The position numbers were made by a program, and so were the translations under genes. Below the pieces are notes generated by a model, which was not told where the DNA came from, did no database searches, and was given only the letters and a program-made list of their open reading frames with translations. A stretch of 26,908 nucleotides of DNA, from NCBI GenBank assembly GCA_900770345.1, contig CAAGKF010000163.1, forward strand, positions 1 through 26,908, read 5' to 3'. The stretch is from Lachnospiraceae bacterium (GTDB lineage: Bacteria; Bacillota; Clostridia; Lachnospirales; Lachnospiraceae). Shown piece after piece: positions 1 through 7,946 of the stretch; positions within the stretch are counted from its first letter, which is position 1; every line of letters begins with the position of its first letter.

Positions 1-84
1 TGCCGGGGGACGAGGAAATACGGCACACATATAAATGCTTTGGAGAATAATTTGATAAAATCAGGAAATAATGTAAATAGATGA
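1..84 (+). CDS. 3' end of an unrecognised gene (partial)
   Basis: The first reading frame is open from the window edge to a TGA at 82-84, giving 27 residues that end in SGNNVNR. The fragment is too short to identify. An ATG at 81 overlaps the stop as ATGA, the usual arrangement for translationally coupled genes, which is the main reason to think this is a real gene end. It could also be chance open sequence. Confidence 0.3.
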   Translation, partial: CRGTRKYGTHINALENNLIKSGNNVNR

Positions 85-341
85 TAGGAGATGAGGCTAT
101 GCAAAAACGTCTGCTCAGTAGGAAATACCGTTTACCAGAAAAAATTTAATGGATTTTCTATATTTTTGAGATTTGTATGAATTTTTTTGGTCCTATATTG
201 ACTCATTCGGAGGGCCAAATTTTTGGAATAGGCTGCAAAATATTCACAATTGCTGGTCCTGTGATCTTGTATGGAATATTGAGTAGCTGGATATTGGGGA
301 TTGTCAAGCTGTTCTCGCAAAAAGACCTAACCTTTAGTTAA
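81..341 (+). pseudogene. Possible decayed small membrane protein gene, interrupted by a stop
   Basis: An ATG at 81 overlapping the previous stop begins a 22-codon frame that ends at a TAA at 147-149. The same frame then stays open to a TAA at 339-341. The second part has an ATG at 177 and would encode a 54-residue, strongly hydrophobic peptide with a likely membrane segment around residues 16-46. No Shine-Dalgarno sequence precedes 177. One reading is a gene broken by a nonsense codon; another is a free-standing small membrane protein at 177-341; a third is meaningless open sequence. I recognise no family. A strong terminator follows directly, consistent with the end of a transcription unit. 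Confidence 0.25.
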
Positions 342-353
342 TGTTTATTTCTT

Positions 354-388
354 AAAATCCACCGTACAATGTTTGTACGGTGGATTTT
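354..388 (+). terminator. Strong intrinsic terminator hairpin
   Basis: A perfect 16-bp inverted repeat (354-369 pairs with 373-388) closes a 3-base loop. The right arm runs into a T-rich tract at 385-396. It separates the first 340 bases from the DUF2442-lipoprotein block. Decayed copies of the same hairpin occur near 7365 and 7579, also upstream of small genes, so it may be part of a repeated leader and not only a terminator. Confidence 0.8.
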
Positions 389-459
389 TTGTTTTTGAGG
401 GACGTAATAGTGGAGCGAACGCAAAAGGTATTAAATGTTATTTCGGAAGGAGGACTCAT

Positions 460-714
460 ATGGAAAGAAAATATATTTTAGCGGTCAAGGCATTGGACGG
501 ATATGTCTTGCAGGTTGATTTCGTGTCCGGCAGCCGTCTGTTGCTGGACATGAAGCCCTACCTTGACAAACTCCGTTTCCGTCCGCTAGCCGACCCGCAG
601 GTGTGGAATAGCGCCGTGACCAACGGCATTTTTGTCCGCTTCGGCAATGTGGAACTGAGCCACGATGAACTGCTGTCCATGGCGGAGCGGGAGCATAATC
701 CCCTAAATATCTGA
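460..714 (+). CDS. DUF2442 family protein, copy 1
   Basis: This encodes an 84-residue soluble protein of the DUF2442 type. The family signature is visible as hydrophobic strands around VDFVSG and LLLDMKPYL, the motif F-R-P-L-x-D, then NGIFVRFGNVELS and DEL near the C-terminus. Family members are small, of uncertain function, and some are neighbours of predicted toxin-antitoxin genes. The start is ATG 460, eight bases after the ribosome site GGAGGA; the frame is open further upstream but runs into the terminator hairpin. The stop (712-714) abuts an ATG at 715, and the downstream lipoprotein starts at 739, so the genes are probably co-transcribed. A closely related copy of equal length is at 7651-7905. 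Position at the head of two operons suggests a regulatory or accessory role, which is inference. Confidence 0.85.
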   Translation: MERKYILAVKALDGYVLQVDFVSGSRLLLDMKPYLDKLRFRPLADPQVWNSAVTNGIFVRFGNVELSHDELLSMAEREHNPLNI

Positions 715-738
715 ATGAAACAGGAGGAGAAAACGAAC

Positions 739-1812
739 ATGAAAAGATGGAAAAAGTATGCGGGCCTTTTGCTGGCGCTGGTTCTGTGCCTATGCCTGGC
801 GGCCTGCGGCGGTGGTAATGGTGATGGTAATGTTGGTGAGGTGGAAGATGATGAGGATACCGCTCCGATCACCATCGAAAATTTAGTTATTGATACTTCC
901 GTCGAGTTTGATTACAGCGCCTATATGGGCACATGGATGGGCGAGGATGACAGCGTACTGGTCATGGAGCATATCGATGGTATCACCAATAGCGAGCGCT
1001 TCCGGCTGAATGGCGCCGATCAGGCGCTGCTTGCCAGCGGCAACATTCAGTATGTGGAGGAATACGGCTATGTGTACCTCTATAACGAGCATGACGCCAT
1101 CGCCCACATAAGCTGGTTTTACGAGGACGATACGCTGTACATCGACTCCCTTGGCACGTTCACCAAGGTGAGCGGCGATGTGCCGGGAGAAACGGTCGGC
1201 GATGACGCGGTTGACGCTCCGCAGATCATTTCTGATTCAACAACCCTTGGTAATCCGGTCGAATATGATTACAGCGCCTTCCTGGGCACGTGGATAGGTC
1301 AGGATGCCTTTACAATTGTCGTAGAGGAAGACAGCGGCGAAGGGGCACCTTACGTCATGTATAATCACTATGGCGAACCGTATACCTACGGCGTATTCCA
1401 GTATGTGGAGGAATACGGCTGTGTTTACTTCGTTGACGACGCGACCGACGTTGCCACAATGTGTTGGTTCAGCGAGGACGGTAAGCTGGAGATCCCCGGC
1501 TTTAGCACGTACAGCAAGCAGACCGGTGATGGGTCCGACTACATCCCGCTCTTCGGCTCATGGTACCTGGATGGCGACATTTATGGATCAAAGTGCATCG
1601 AGTTCGATGCCAGCAGCACCATGTGGACGTATTATGAGCGGGGCGAGAATGGCTATTGGGAAACCGTTGACGACGGCACTGTGCGCGAAACAGGCGTTAA
1701 TCAGTACGAAGCGGTATCCTTCTGGGATGAAAGTAAGACATACGATTTTTATCTGGAGAATGGTATGCTGTACTGGCCCAGCGAGGACGGCAGTTACGAG
1801 GAATTCTACTGA
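739..1812 (+). CDS. Lipoprotein with three lipocalin-like modules
   Basis: The predicted product is a 357-residue lipoprotein anchored to the outer face of the membrane. A type II signal peptide ends in the lipobox L-A-A-C with the lipid-bearing Cys at residue 23, followed by an acidic Gly/Asp linker. Three modules follow at about 55-146, 174-264 and 268-357. Each opens with a G-[TS]-W motif (GTWMG, GTWIG, GSWYL), then alternating beta-strand-like segments, resembling the small lipocalin-like folds of Firmicutes lipoproteins. Modules 1 and 2 are nearly identical around QYVEEYG at the DNA level, so they arose by recent internal duplication. The start is ATG 739 with AGGAGGAG nine bases upstream; an ATG at 715 lacks such a site. 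It is first of a run of related lipoproteins. The ligand is unknown. Confidence 0.85.
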   Translation: MKRWKKYAGLLLALVLCLCLAACGGGNGDGNVGEVEDDEDTAPITIENLVIDTSVEFDYSAYMGTWMGEDDSVLVMEHIDGITNSERFRLNGADQALLASGNIQYVEEYGYVYLYNEHDAIAHISWFYEDDTLYIDSLGTFTKVSGDVPGETVGDDAVDAPQIISDSTTLGNPVEYDYSAFLGTWIGQDAFTIVVEEDSGEGAPYVMYNHYGEPYTYGVFQYVEEYGCVYFVDDATDVATMCWFSEDGKLEIPGFSTYSKQTGDGSDYIPLFGSWYLDGDIYGSKCIEFDASSTMWTYYERGENGYWETVDDGTVRETGVNQYEAVSFWDESKTYDFYLENGMLYWPSEDGSYEEFY

Positions 1813-1830
1813 TTGGAGTTGAAATGACGC

Positions 1831-2799
1831 ATGAAAAAGTATGTAGGTCTTTTGATGGTGCTGATTCTGTGCCTGAGCATGGCCGCTTGTGGAGAAAAAG
1901 GCAGCGATGAAGAATACGGCTATGAAGAAGACGTCTATGATGGAGAAATCAGCATTGAGGATTTGGAAGGGTACTGGTCTCCGGTGGAGGGAATCGGTGC
2001 AACCACGTCGGTACTGACCAGTATTTATATCGATGGGACAGCCGAAACATGGGAGGAATATGACCAATATGGTGATCCGACAGGTTATACCGGAGATGCT
2101 TATACCGATGGAACAGTCCTGACTCTGACGGATGTGCCGCTTATCGGGGACGTGGATATCCCGATCGGCGATGCGGATACGCTGGTAACGGATACCGGTG
2201 AAACCTACTGGGTGAAGGGCTATCCCGACTTTGTGGATAAAGCGGCGCTTGCTTCGTCTTACTACGGCAACTGGTACTTGAGAGGCGATCATGATTCGGA
2301 TTATGCAACGGTCCTGACGCTGAATGAGGATGGGACCTACACCTGGAAAGGTACGGAAGGAACCTATACCTATAGCGAATTCGATGACTATGTGGGGGAT
2401 ACAACCGTATTCCGCCAGCAGATCGAGCTGTCTGCATCTATGTTTGATATGTACTATCTGGTTTCGGATGGGCAGGTCCTGGTACGCTGGTCTGACACTT
2501 CCAATGGAGACGACTATTACATTCGTGAGGAAGCTCTGGATAATGAACAGCTTTTGGCGGAATATGTCCTGACTGATGAAAGTTACTCGGGCTTGTCCTA
2601 TGCGCTCCGGTTCACCCGGGAGTATACCCTGCAGTGTGATTTCTTCAATGACACGACCGAGTCCCGGACCGGTACATGGGAACTGTCCGGCAATATGGTT
2701 ATGATCACCTGGGATGACGGTGAGACGGATGAGGCACAGATGGATGGGAAAACGCTTGTGCTGAATTCCACCGGTGAAACTCTGGAGAATAACTGGTAA
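1831..2799 (+). CDS. Lipoprotein with lipocalin-like modules
   Basis: This encodes a 322-residue lipoprotein. The signal peptide has the lipobox M-A-A-C with Cys at residue 20, then an acidic Glu/Asp/Tyr-rich linker. Modules with the expected W motif start near residue 45 (LEGYWSPV), near 142 (YYGNWYLRG) and near 275 (RTGTWEL). The last resembles the usual core of lipocalin-like domains, in which a growing beta-sheet carries D-G-x-T or D-G-E-T turns. A weak ribosome site (GGAG at 1815-1818) precedes ATG 1831. It lies 18 bases after the previous stop, in the same operon. No catalytic motif is visible. A binding or envelope-stress role is plausible but unproven. Confidence 0.82.
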   Translation: MKKYVGLLMVLILCLSMAACGEKGSDEEYGYEEDVYDGEISIEDLEGYWSPVEGIGATTSVLTSIYIDGTAETWEEYDQYGDPTGYTGDAYTDGTVLTLTDVPLIGDVDIPIGDADTLVTDTGETYWVKGYPDFVDKAALASSYYGNWYLRGDHDSDYATVLTLNEDGTYTWKGTEGTYTYSEFDDYVGDTTVFRQQIELSASMFDMYYLVSDGQVLVRWSDTSNGDDYYIREEALDNEQLLAEYVLTDESYSGLSYALRFTREYTLQCDFFNDTTESRTGTWELSGNMVMITWDDGETDEAQMDGKTLVLNSTGETLENNW

Positions 2800-2823
2800 T
2801 ATGAGAATCTGATGGAGAGCGAT

Positions 2824-4128
2824 ATGAAAAACGTGAAACGGTTATGCTGTCTGCTGATGCTGCTGAGCTTTGCTCTGCTGCCAGGCTGCGGCAAGTCTGA
2901 CAGCGAATTGATCTATGAGGTTGACACAATCGAGCGCAGCGGCGAGGAGATCAGTGTATTGATCGGCCACGACCAGAAAGCGATCAATATCTATTACAAC
3001 GATGATGAGCGCGATCTGATTGACAAAGCCGCGCTTCCGACGCAGGAGCTTCACGATAAGAACTGGGAAATTGAATTTATTGACACCACTGACTTTACCG
3101 GTGACGGCAACAGTGATCTGCGGATAACGCTTGAACATGAGGATGAGAGCGAATCGTACATTGTGTGGGCCTGGGAGGAAGACAAGGGGTATGTTTACCG
3201 GCCGGATGACTCCTGGTTCTACATGGTTCTCATGCTCAGCGATGTGGATATTTCCTTTGTGTATGCTAAACTCGCAGGCCGCTGGTACTGTCAGACCGCC
3301 GATCCATACGAGTTCATCGAGTTCGACGTGAAAGGCAACTGGGAACTCTGTTTCGACGAGGACAATGTGGCGGACAGCGGGCATCTTCGCCATGATCCGA
3401 AAGAAGGTCTCTTCTATCTCTGCAGTGACGAAGACGGCGTCATGGACGGCAGCTATCTGGAAACGTATGGTGCTGAGATTTACGTTTCCGCCGGTTACTC
3501 CTTCGACATCGACAGAATCTCTCGGTATGTAGGCCGCTGGATGTGCACATTCACCGATGAATGCGATTACCTGGATATCGACAGAGATGGCAACTGGAAG
3601 CTCTGGTTTGAAGGCAATGTGATAGACGAAGGTTATCTTTGGTGTGACGAGGCGCGAGTGGTCGTCTGGAGCTACGGCAAGCAGGAAAGCGACGTTGAGG
3701 GCACGAGTATTGGCGAACTGGAGACCGATGGCGGATTCAGGTTCAACGACTACGGCTACTTCAGACGCGCCGAAGACATGGAAAAGATCCTTGCGTGGAT
3801 TGAAAATGATAAGGATTCCGAGGAGTACCAACAGGATGTCTCGATATTTACGGGTACCTGGGTTCTCGACAATGACCCTTCATCAGAGACCTACCTTGTA
3901 ATCGACAGAGATGGCAACTTAAGCTGTTACCGGCGTGCGCCCGGCGATGCAGAAGGTACAGAAATGTACAGCGCCACATTCTCTGACTGCGGATATGAAT
4001 TCAGCGGAATGGAATACGAAGTCTATTACGAGGAGTTTACCACCAGTGACGGTGTGGTTTACCGGATGCTTTGCCTGGATGAAGGCATTCTCGCCTGGGG
4101 CGCAGACACTTATTATCGCATGGAGTGA
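2824..4128 (+). CDS. Modular lipoprotein: calcium-loop-like domain plus three lipocalin-like modules
   Basis: The product is a 434-residue lipoprotein with lipobox L-P-G-C, Cys at residue 22. The first part (about 35-140) contains DFTGDGNSDLRI, a D-x-x-G-D-G-N-x-D loop of the FG-GAP/EF-hand-like kind expected to bind calcium, then a strand-rich section ending GYVYRPDDS. Two modules with GRWYC and GRWMC follow, each with a D-x-x-G-N-W turn, and a final module opens with FTGTWVLDN and ends in ADTYYRME. The start is ATG 2824, six bases after GGAG; an ATG at 2812 in frame lacks a good site. The first domain is homologous to that of the next lipoprotein, and the last domain to the free-standing protein at 5828-6139, so parts have been exchanged within the locus. 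Confidence 0.83.
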   Translation: MKNVKRLCCLLMLLSFALLPGCGKSDSELIYEVDTIERSGEEISVLIGHDQKAINIYYNDDERDLIDKAALPTQELHDKNWEIEFIDTTDFTGDGNSDLRITLEHEDESESYIVWAWEEDKGYVYRPDDSWFYMVLMLSDVDISFVYAKLAGRWYCQTADPYEFIEFDVKGNWELCFDEDNVADSGHLRHDPKEGLFYLCSDEDGVMDGSYLETYGAEIYVSAGYSFDIDRISRYVGRWMCTFTDECDYLDIDRDGNWKLWFEGNVIDEGYLWCDEARVVVWSYGKQESDVEGTSIGELETDGGFRFNDYGYFRRAEDMEKILAWIENDKDSEEYQQDVSIFTGTWVLDNDPSSETYLVIDRDGNLSCYRRAPGDAEGTEMYSATFSDCGYEFSGMEYEVYYEEFTTSDGVVYRMLCLDEGILAWGADTYYRME

Positions 4129-4147
4129 TACAAAAAAGGAGGTAAAA

Positions 4148-5818
4148 ATGAGGAATCCGTTGAAAAAATATTTTGCGCTTCTGCTGGCAATGGTTCTCTG
4201 TATGGGCCTGACAGCCTGCGGCGATGTCGGCGATGTCGTCAGCAGCGTCGTCAGCGACGTCATCACAGGTGACATCGCCGGCGCCGACTGGCGCACCACT
4301 GGCGTTGCCCGCGACGGCGGCACCATCACCCGCGACGGAGAGGACACCTATGTGCTGGTGTGCATCCATAAGGCAGATGCCACTTTCTATTACGATACGG
4401 AAAATCAAATGTTGTTTGACTCTGTGGACTACCCGATCATCCTTGAGGGCGACCCATGGGAGATGTTTCAGGGCATTGACTTCGCTGACTTAAACGGCGA
4501 CGGCAACAGTGATGTGACCATGCGGTTTTCTGATGGCGGCAGCGAGATCGTGCTGGTGTGGTACTGGAAGGGGGAAGAAGGCTATGTGTACCAGCCGGAG
4601 GAATCTTCCATCGGCGGCAGAAAAACCACGGAGGAGATCTACCATGAGCTGCTGGCGCGGTTTTACGCCCTGGTGTCCGCCCCGGGCAGTTATGACACGG
4701 CAAAGGCCGGGGAGACAGGCGTCCTGGAGTTGGCCCATGGCTTGGGGGAGGATGCCCTGAACGGCATAGGCTATCTGATTGAGGACTTAAGCGGCGACGG
4801 GGTGCCGGAGCTGGCGGTGGGCAGTCTGCGAGAGTACGGCGGGGAGACCTACGCCCTCTACACCCTGGTTGACAACGAACCGGAGCTGGTCTTTGAGGGC
4901 TGGTCCCGCAACAGCTACATCTATGTAAATGCCTATGCGGGGGACAGCAGCTGCTTCTACAACCGCTGTTCCAACAGCGCGGCGGAGTCCGGCCAGGGTA
5001 TTTTCACCCTCTCCCGGAACGGGCGGGAGCTGGACTGGCAGCGGTTCTACTTTACCTGCGCCGAGGACGGGGATTTGGACAAGGTGGCCGTCTACGTCAA
5101 CACCACCGGGAGCTGGGAGCCGGATGAGTCGGAGCTGTCGGATGATATGGCGGATATTACTCTGGAGGAATATTACGAACTGTTCTCAGCCCCGGTGGTG
5201 GAGAGCGTGACAGACTTCTGGGGGAGGTATTGTACCGAAAGCGGCCTGTACCTGACGCCCTTCTCTGCCTGGGACAGCGGGAGCGCCGCAGACGGGCCCA
5301 CGACCGGCGTTGAGCGCGACGACGGTCGGGGCGACCTGGTCCCGGACGACGGGGATGGGGTTCCGGTACTGATGGGCGGCGCGCTGCCCTTTACCAATAT
5401 GGAAACCCTGCGATCCGAAAATCACGAGGACGGCACGTATTACTACGCAGATGTCACGGAGGATGGGCTGATCATTGTGGTAAACACGGTGCTGCTGCGG
5501 GATTTCTCGGATGATGCACAGACCTTGGAGGACTATCTGACCGGATGCGCCCTGGACTTGGGGGAGGCAGATACCTGGAGTTTGCAGAGCGTTGAGGAAA
5601 ACGAGGCGTACAGCGTGAATATGAGCTACCCGGTATATATTGTGACCTATACCACAGGCAGGAATGAGGACACACGTGAATGGACCGTTTTTGCCATGGA
5701 CACAGATCGCTATACCTATCTCTACGGTTTCGGCGTTTCGATTGACGCAGCTGATGATGAGATGAAGTCCGTTTATCAGGACATTTTCGCTGGACTGTAT
5801 CTGTCTGATGGAGAATAG
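4148..5818 (+). CDS. Large modular lipoprotein with calcium-loop-like motifs
   Basis: This encodes a 556-residue lipoprotein. The lipobox is L-T-A-C with Cys at residue 24. An N-terminal domain (about 45-160) carries DLNGDGNSD and ends GYVYQPEESS, matching the equivalent domain of the gene before it. A middle region (about 160-380) has a second D-L-S-G-D-G-V-P-E-L loop in a context common in clostridial surface lipoproteins. The last 150 residues form a separate mixed alpha/beta domain without a motif I recognise. Translation starts at ATG 4148, five bases after AAAGGAGGT. The frame is open back to 3935, but that part overlaps the previous lipoprotein and lacks its own start signals. The middle part is noticeably richer in GC-ending codons than its ends, which suggests it was acquired separately. 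Confidence 0.82.
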   Translation: MRNPLKKYFALLLAMVLCMGLTACGDVGDVVSSVVSDVITGDIAGADWRTTGVARDGGTITRDGEDTYVLVCIHKADATFYYDTENQMLFDSVDYPIILEGDPWEMFQGIDFADLNGDGNSDVTMRFSDGGSEIVLVWYWKGEEGYVYQPEESSIGGRKTTEEIYHELLARFYALVSAPGSYDTAKAGETGVLELAHGLGEDALNGIGYLIEDLSGDGVPELAVGSLREYGGETYALYTLVDNEPELVFEGWSRNSYIYVNAYAGDSSCFYNRCSNSAAESGQGIFTLSRNGRELDWQRFYFTCAEDGDLDKVAVYVNTTGSWEPDESELSDDMADITLEEYYELFSAPVVESVTDFWGRYCTESGLYLTPFSAWDSGSAADGPTTGVERDDGRGDLVPDDGDGVPVLMGGALPFTNMETLRSENHEDGTYYYADVTEDGLIIVVNTVLLRDFSDDAQTLEDYLTGCALDLGEADTWSLQSVEENEAYSVNMSYPVYIVTYTTGRNEDTREWTVFAMDTDRYTYLYGFGVSIDAADDEMKSVYQDIFAGLYLSDGE

Positions 5819-5827
5819 GAGGATATT

Positions 5828-6139
5828 ATGGAAAGAAACGATTCCTATCTGCACCAGCGGAATGTTTCGGAGTTCCAAGGCGTTTGGCATTACGACGGCG
5901 ACCTTTCGGCGAAGACCTACATTATAATCGACGGTTATGGAAATTGGAGCTATTACCAGCGCACACCCGGTGATGTTTTGGGTACGGAAATGGACCACGG
6001 CACATTCTCCTGCTCCACAGATGAAGACAGTACCTATTATGCGGATTCTGTCATGCATCCCGGTCTTTCCATCCGTGTATTTGAGTTTGATGAAGGTGTT
6101 CTCCTCTGGAATGAAGATGTTTATTACCGGATGAAGTGA
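5828..6139 (+). CDS. Detached single lipocalin-like module without signal peptide
   Basis: The protein has 103 residues and no signal peptide or membrane segment. It matches the C-terminal module of the lipoprotein at 2824-4128: both have F-x-G-x-W, then T-Y-x-x-I-D-x-x-G-N, then R-x-P-G-D-x-x-G-T-E-M, and both end in VYYRMK or TYYRME. The sequence after each stop is also shared (TGAT, A-run, GGAG, A-rich, ATG). So a segment covering the module end, spacer and next start was duplicated. A good ribosome site (AGGAGG at 5817-5822) overlaps the previous stop, so it is probably translated. Without an export signal its location is unclear. It may be a remnant of a lipoprotein whose 5' half was lost. 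Confidence 0.65.
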   Translation: MERNDSYLHQRNVSEFQGVWHYDGDLSAKTYIIIDGYGNWSYYQRTPGDVLGTEMDHGTFSCSTDEDSTYYADSVMHPGLSIRVFEFDEGVLLWNEDVYYRMK

Positions 6140-6158
6140 TAAAAAAGGAGATAAAATA

Positions 6159-7301
6159 ATGACTTTTTTGAAAAAAAATCTTACTTTTTTGCTGGCAGCG
6201 GTTCTCTGTCTGAGCTTGACCGCCTGCAGCGGTTCAGATGACACAGTGGGTGATGACTGGCGCAACAGCGGTACGCCAGCCTCGTCGAAGCCGCCAGAAT
6301 CATCGCAGAGCGCAGCAGAGAAAACCCAGACCGATGTTCTCTATGCCGTTTTCAGTGAGGAAGATGTCAAAGAATACCCCATTGAATATACCGGTGCCCG
6401 GAAAACCGCCGAGGAGCTGGCCAATAAGCTAAGCGAACTGATCGGACTGGACTTCATCATTACCGTCAGCCAAGCCAGTGACGGCTTGATTGTTGACTGG
6501 GCTGCAGATTCTACATTGGTCGCAGGACTTGATGACCGTGAGCAAAAGGATGAGTTCTTTTTCTTTGACCAGGATTCGCTGCGCTGGTTTATGATGGACA
6601 GCCTTTGGCGCACCCTGGCCGAGAATCTTGACGCCGAAAATATCTATTACACCATGGATGGCGGCCAGGAACTGGTCTTTGAGGAATTGTATCCTGTCAG
6701 CGAATTCCCCTCGGATATTCCCTATATGGGATCAGAGTTCTACTACGCTCATGCTGATGTGCAGGGCGATGAGGAAAATCCTTATGCCCGCACCAAGGGC
6801 CTGTGGAGAGTGGACGGGGTGACAGACACCGCCAGTATCAAGATGGATGGCTTTGGCGGGTTTACCATGTATTATGCCAGCGGATCGGTGGAAGCTGACG
6901 GATATCTTGAGTGTATTGATGAATATGAAAACGGCGACTTTCGGTATGATTGTTATACTGCAGAGGGTGAGTGGATCGCCGGCTTCTACTTCGATTCGGA
7001 TACCCAGTTCCATATCGGGAATGATGATGGACCAGTCTACCTGTTGGACACGCAGGCGGCCTATCAAGGCTTCTGGGAGTACCCCGATGGAACCATTCTT
7101 GAAATCAGTGACGAAGGATGGAATCTTTATGCGGCCGATGAACCCATCCCGTTTGCAGGCGGGCCGGTGGAATATGATGAGGAAGCCGCCTATCTGATGA
7201 ACGACGATGGATCCTCTGGTGGCGGCAAGGTTTATTTTGATGAAGACGGCAACCTGATCGATTTTGGCAATGTCCTGACCTATCACGGTGAGTCCCTCTG
7301 A
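6159..7301 (+). CDS. Lipoprotein with GerMN-like domain and two lipocalin-like modules
   Basis: This encodes a 380-residue lipoprotein with lipobox L-T-A-C, Cys at residue 23, then a Ser/Pro/Gln-rich linker. Residues about 57-180 alternate helices and strands and include a phenylalanine-rich DEFFFFDQDSLRWF stretch followed by a helix and ENIYYTMDG; this layout resembles GerMN domains of germination and sporulation lipoproteins, though I can only judge by pattern. Two modules follow, starting near TKGLWRVDG (residue 213) and YQGFWEYPDG (residue 304). The ribosome site AAGGAG lies nine bases before ATG 6159. It is the last lipoprotein of the upstream array. No clear T-tailed terminator follows it; the next feature is a repeated leader. 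Confidence 0.8.
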   Translation: MTFLKKNLTFLLAAVLCLSLTACSGSDDTVGDDWRNSGTPASSKPPESSQSAAEKTQTDVLYAVFSEEDVKEYPIEYTGARKTAEELANKLSELIGLDFIITVSQASDGLIVDWAADSTLVAGLDDREQKDEFFFFDQDSLRWFMMDSLWRTLAENLDAENIYYTMDGGQELVFEELYPVSEFPSDIPYMGSEFYYAHADVQGDEENPYARTKGLWRVDGVTDTASIKMDGFGGFTMYYASGSVEADGYLECIDEYENGDFRYDCYTAEGEWIAGFYFDSDTQFHIGNDDGPVYLLDTQAAYQGFWEYPDGTILEISDEGWNLYAADEPIPFAGGPVEYDEEAAYLMNDDGSSGGGKVYFDEDGNLIDFGNVLTYHGESL

Positions 7302-7364
7302 TGTCGAAACAGGCAGGCTGCTCGACTTCCTGCGGGAAAATATAGCCTTTTTTGCGTGGAGGGT

Positions 7365-7432
7365 GATCCATTGTACAGTAAAAACACAGTGTATCTATAT
7401 ATAGAAATCATGTATCTAAAAGAAAGGAAGAA
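7365..7432 (+). repeat. Leader repeat, copy A
   Basis: This stretch, beginning GATCCATTGTACAG, is repeated with about one change in five at 7579-7648. It contains an imperfect inverted repeat (GATCCATTGT pairing with ACAGTGTATC) that corresponds to the perfect hairpin at 354-388. It sits directly upstream of a 37-residue membrane peptide gene. Promoter-like hexamers (TTGTAC and TATATA) are present but their spacing is poor, so I do not call a promoter. Confidence 0.6.
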
Positions 7433-7439
7433 AGTGATT

Positions 7440-7553
7440 ATGAAGAAACCAGGAAGAAACGCTGTTATAGCAGTTGTTGCTGTTATGAGTTTGATACTTT
7501 TCACAGCATGGTGGAAAACAGGTGCAGAAGATGCGTACTACGAAAAATACTAA
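7440..7553 (+). CDS. Small single-pass membrane peptide
   Basis: A 37-residue peptide with a positively charged start (MKKPGRN), one hydrophobic segment at about residues 8-25 ending in a Trp pair, and a short acidic tail with three Tyr. It could be a membrane peptide or an uncleaved export signal. The site AAAGGAAG about ten bases upstream supports translation. The gene lies between two copies of the leader repeat and just before the second DUF2442 gene. I recognise no family. Confidence 0.45.
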   Translation: MKKPGRNAVIAVVAVMSLILFTAWWKTGAEDAYYEKY

Positions 7554-7578
7554 CCTTTGGTTAATATTTTTTCAGAAT

Positions 7579-7648
7579 GATCCATTGTATAGTAAAAGTA
7601 CGGTGTATCTGTTTTTATGCAGAAATCATATATTTGAAAGGAGGACTC
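7579..7648 (+). repeat. Leader repeat, copy B
   Basis: This is the second copy of the repeat at 7365-7432. It runs from GATCCATTGTATAG up to the ribosome site of the second DUF2442 gene. The sequence just before it (CTAACCTTTGGTTAAT at 7551-7566) matches CTAACCTTTAGTTAAT at 328-343, which precedes the hairpin of the first DUF2442 gene. The whole 5' region was therefore duplicated with the gene. Confidence 0.6.
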
Positions 7649-7650
7649 AT

Positions 7651-7905
7651 GTGGAAAGAAAGTATATTCTGGCTGTAAAGCCCCTACAACCCTATATCCT
7701 GCAGATTGATTTTATATCAGGAAGCAGGTTGCTTTTAGATTTGGATCCTTATGTGGATAAAATACGTTTTCGTCCGCTTACAGATCCAAAGGTGTGGAAC
7801 AGCGCAGTGACAAACGGGATCTTCGTCCGTTTTGGAAATGTGGAACTGAGCCATGATGAGATTCTTTCCATGGCGGAGAGGGAGCATTCAAGCTCCCACT
7901 GGTAG
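7651..7905 (+). CDS. DUF2442 family protein, copy 2, first gene of the type VII cluster
   Basis: This 84-residue protein is a close paralogue of the one at 460-714, with the same length and the same motifs: VDF/IDF, SGSRLLLD, RFRPL, NGIFVRFGNVELS and LSMAEREH. The start is GTG 7651. The sequence GAAAGGAGGACTCAT before it equals that before ATG 460, so the GTG aligns exactly with the other start. The reading frame is open upstream through the leader repeat, but that extension has no homologous counterpart. The gene is followed after 41 bases by the coiled-coil membrane protein. A DUF2442 protein leading a secretion operon is unusual. It may be regulatory or structural; nothing in the sequence decides. 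Confidence 0.85.
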   Translation: MERKYILAVKPLQPYILQIDFISGSRLLLDLDPYVDKIRFRPLTDPKVWNSAVTNGIFVRFGNVELSHDEILSMAEREHSSSHW

Positions 7906-7946
7906 GTTCTGTAAGAGATCAGGAGAAAAGAGAGAGGAGAAGAAAT

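Noticed and set aside
2842..3831. Long minus-strand open frame of 329 codons opposite a lipoprotein
   Set aside because: The + strand gene has a signal peptide, ribosome site and homologous modules. The minus frame has no such support and results from the codon bias of the lipoprotein.
3935..4147. Upstream extension of the large lipoprotein gene to 3935
   Set aside because: The extension overlaps the previous lipoprotein in another frame; the ribosome site and signal peptide place the start at 4148.
5186..6265. Minus-strand open frame of 359 codons crossing two lipoproteins and the orphan module
   Set aside because: It crosses gene borders of well-supported + strand genes, has no ribosome site at its start and no recognisable motif.
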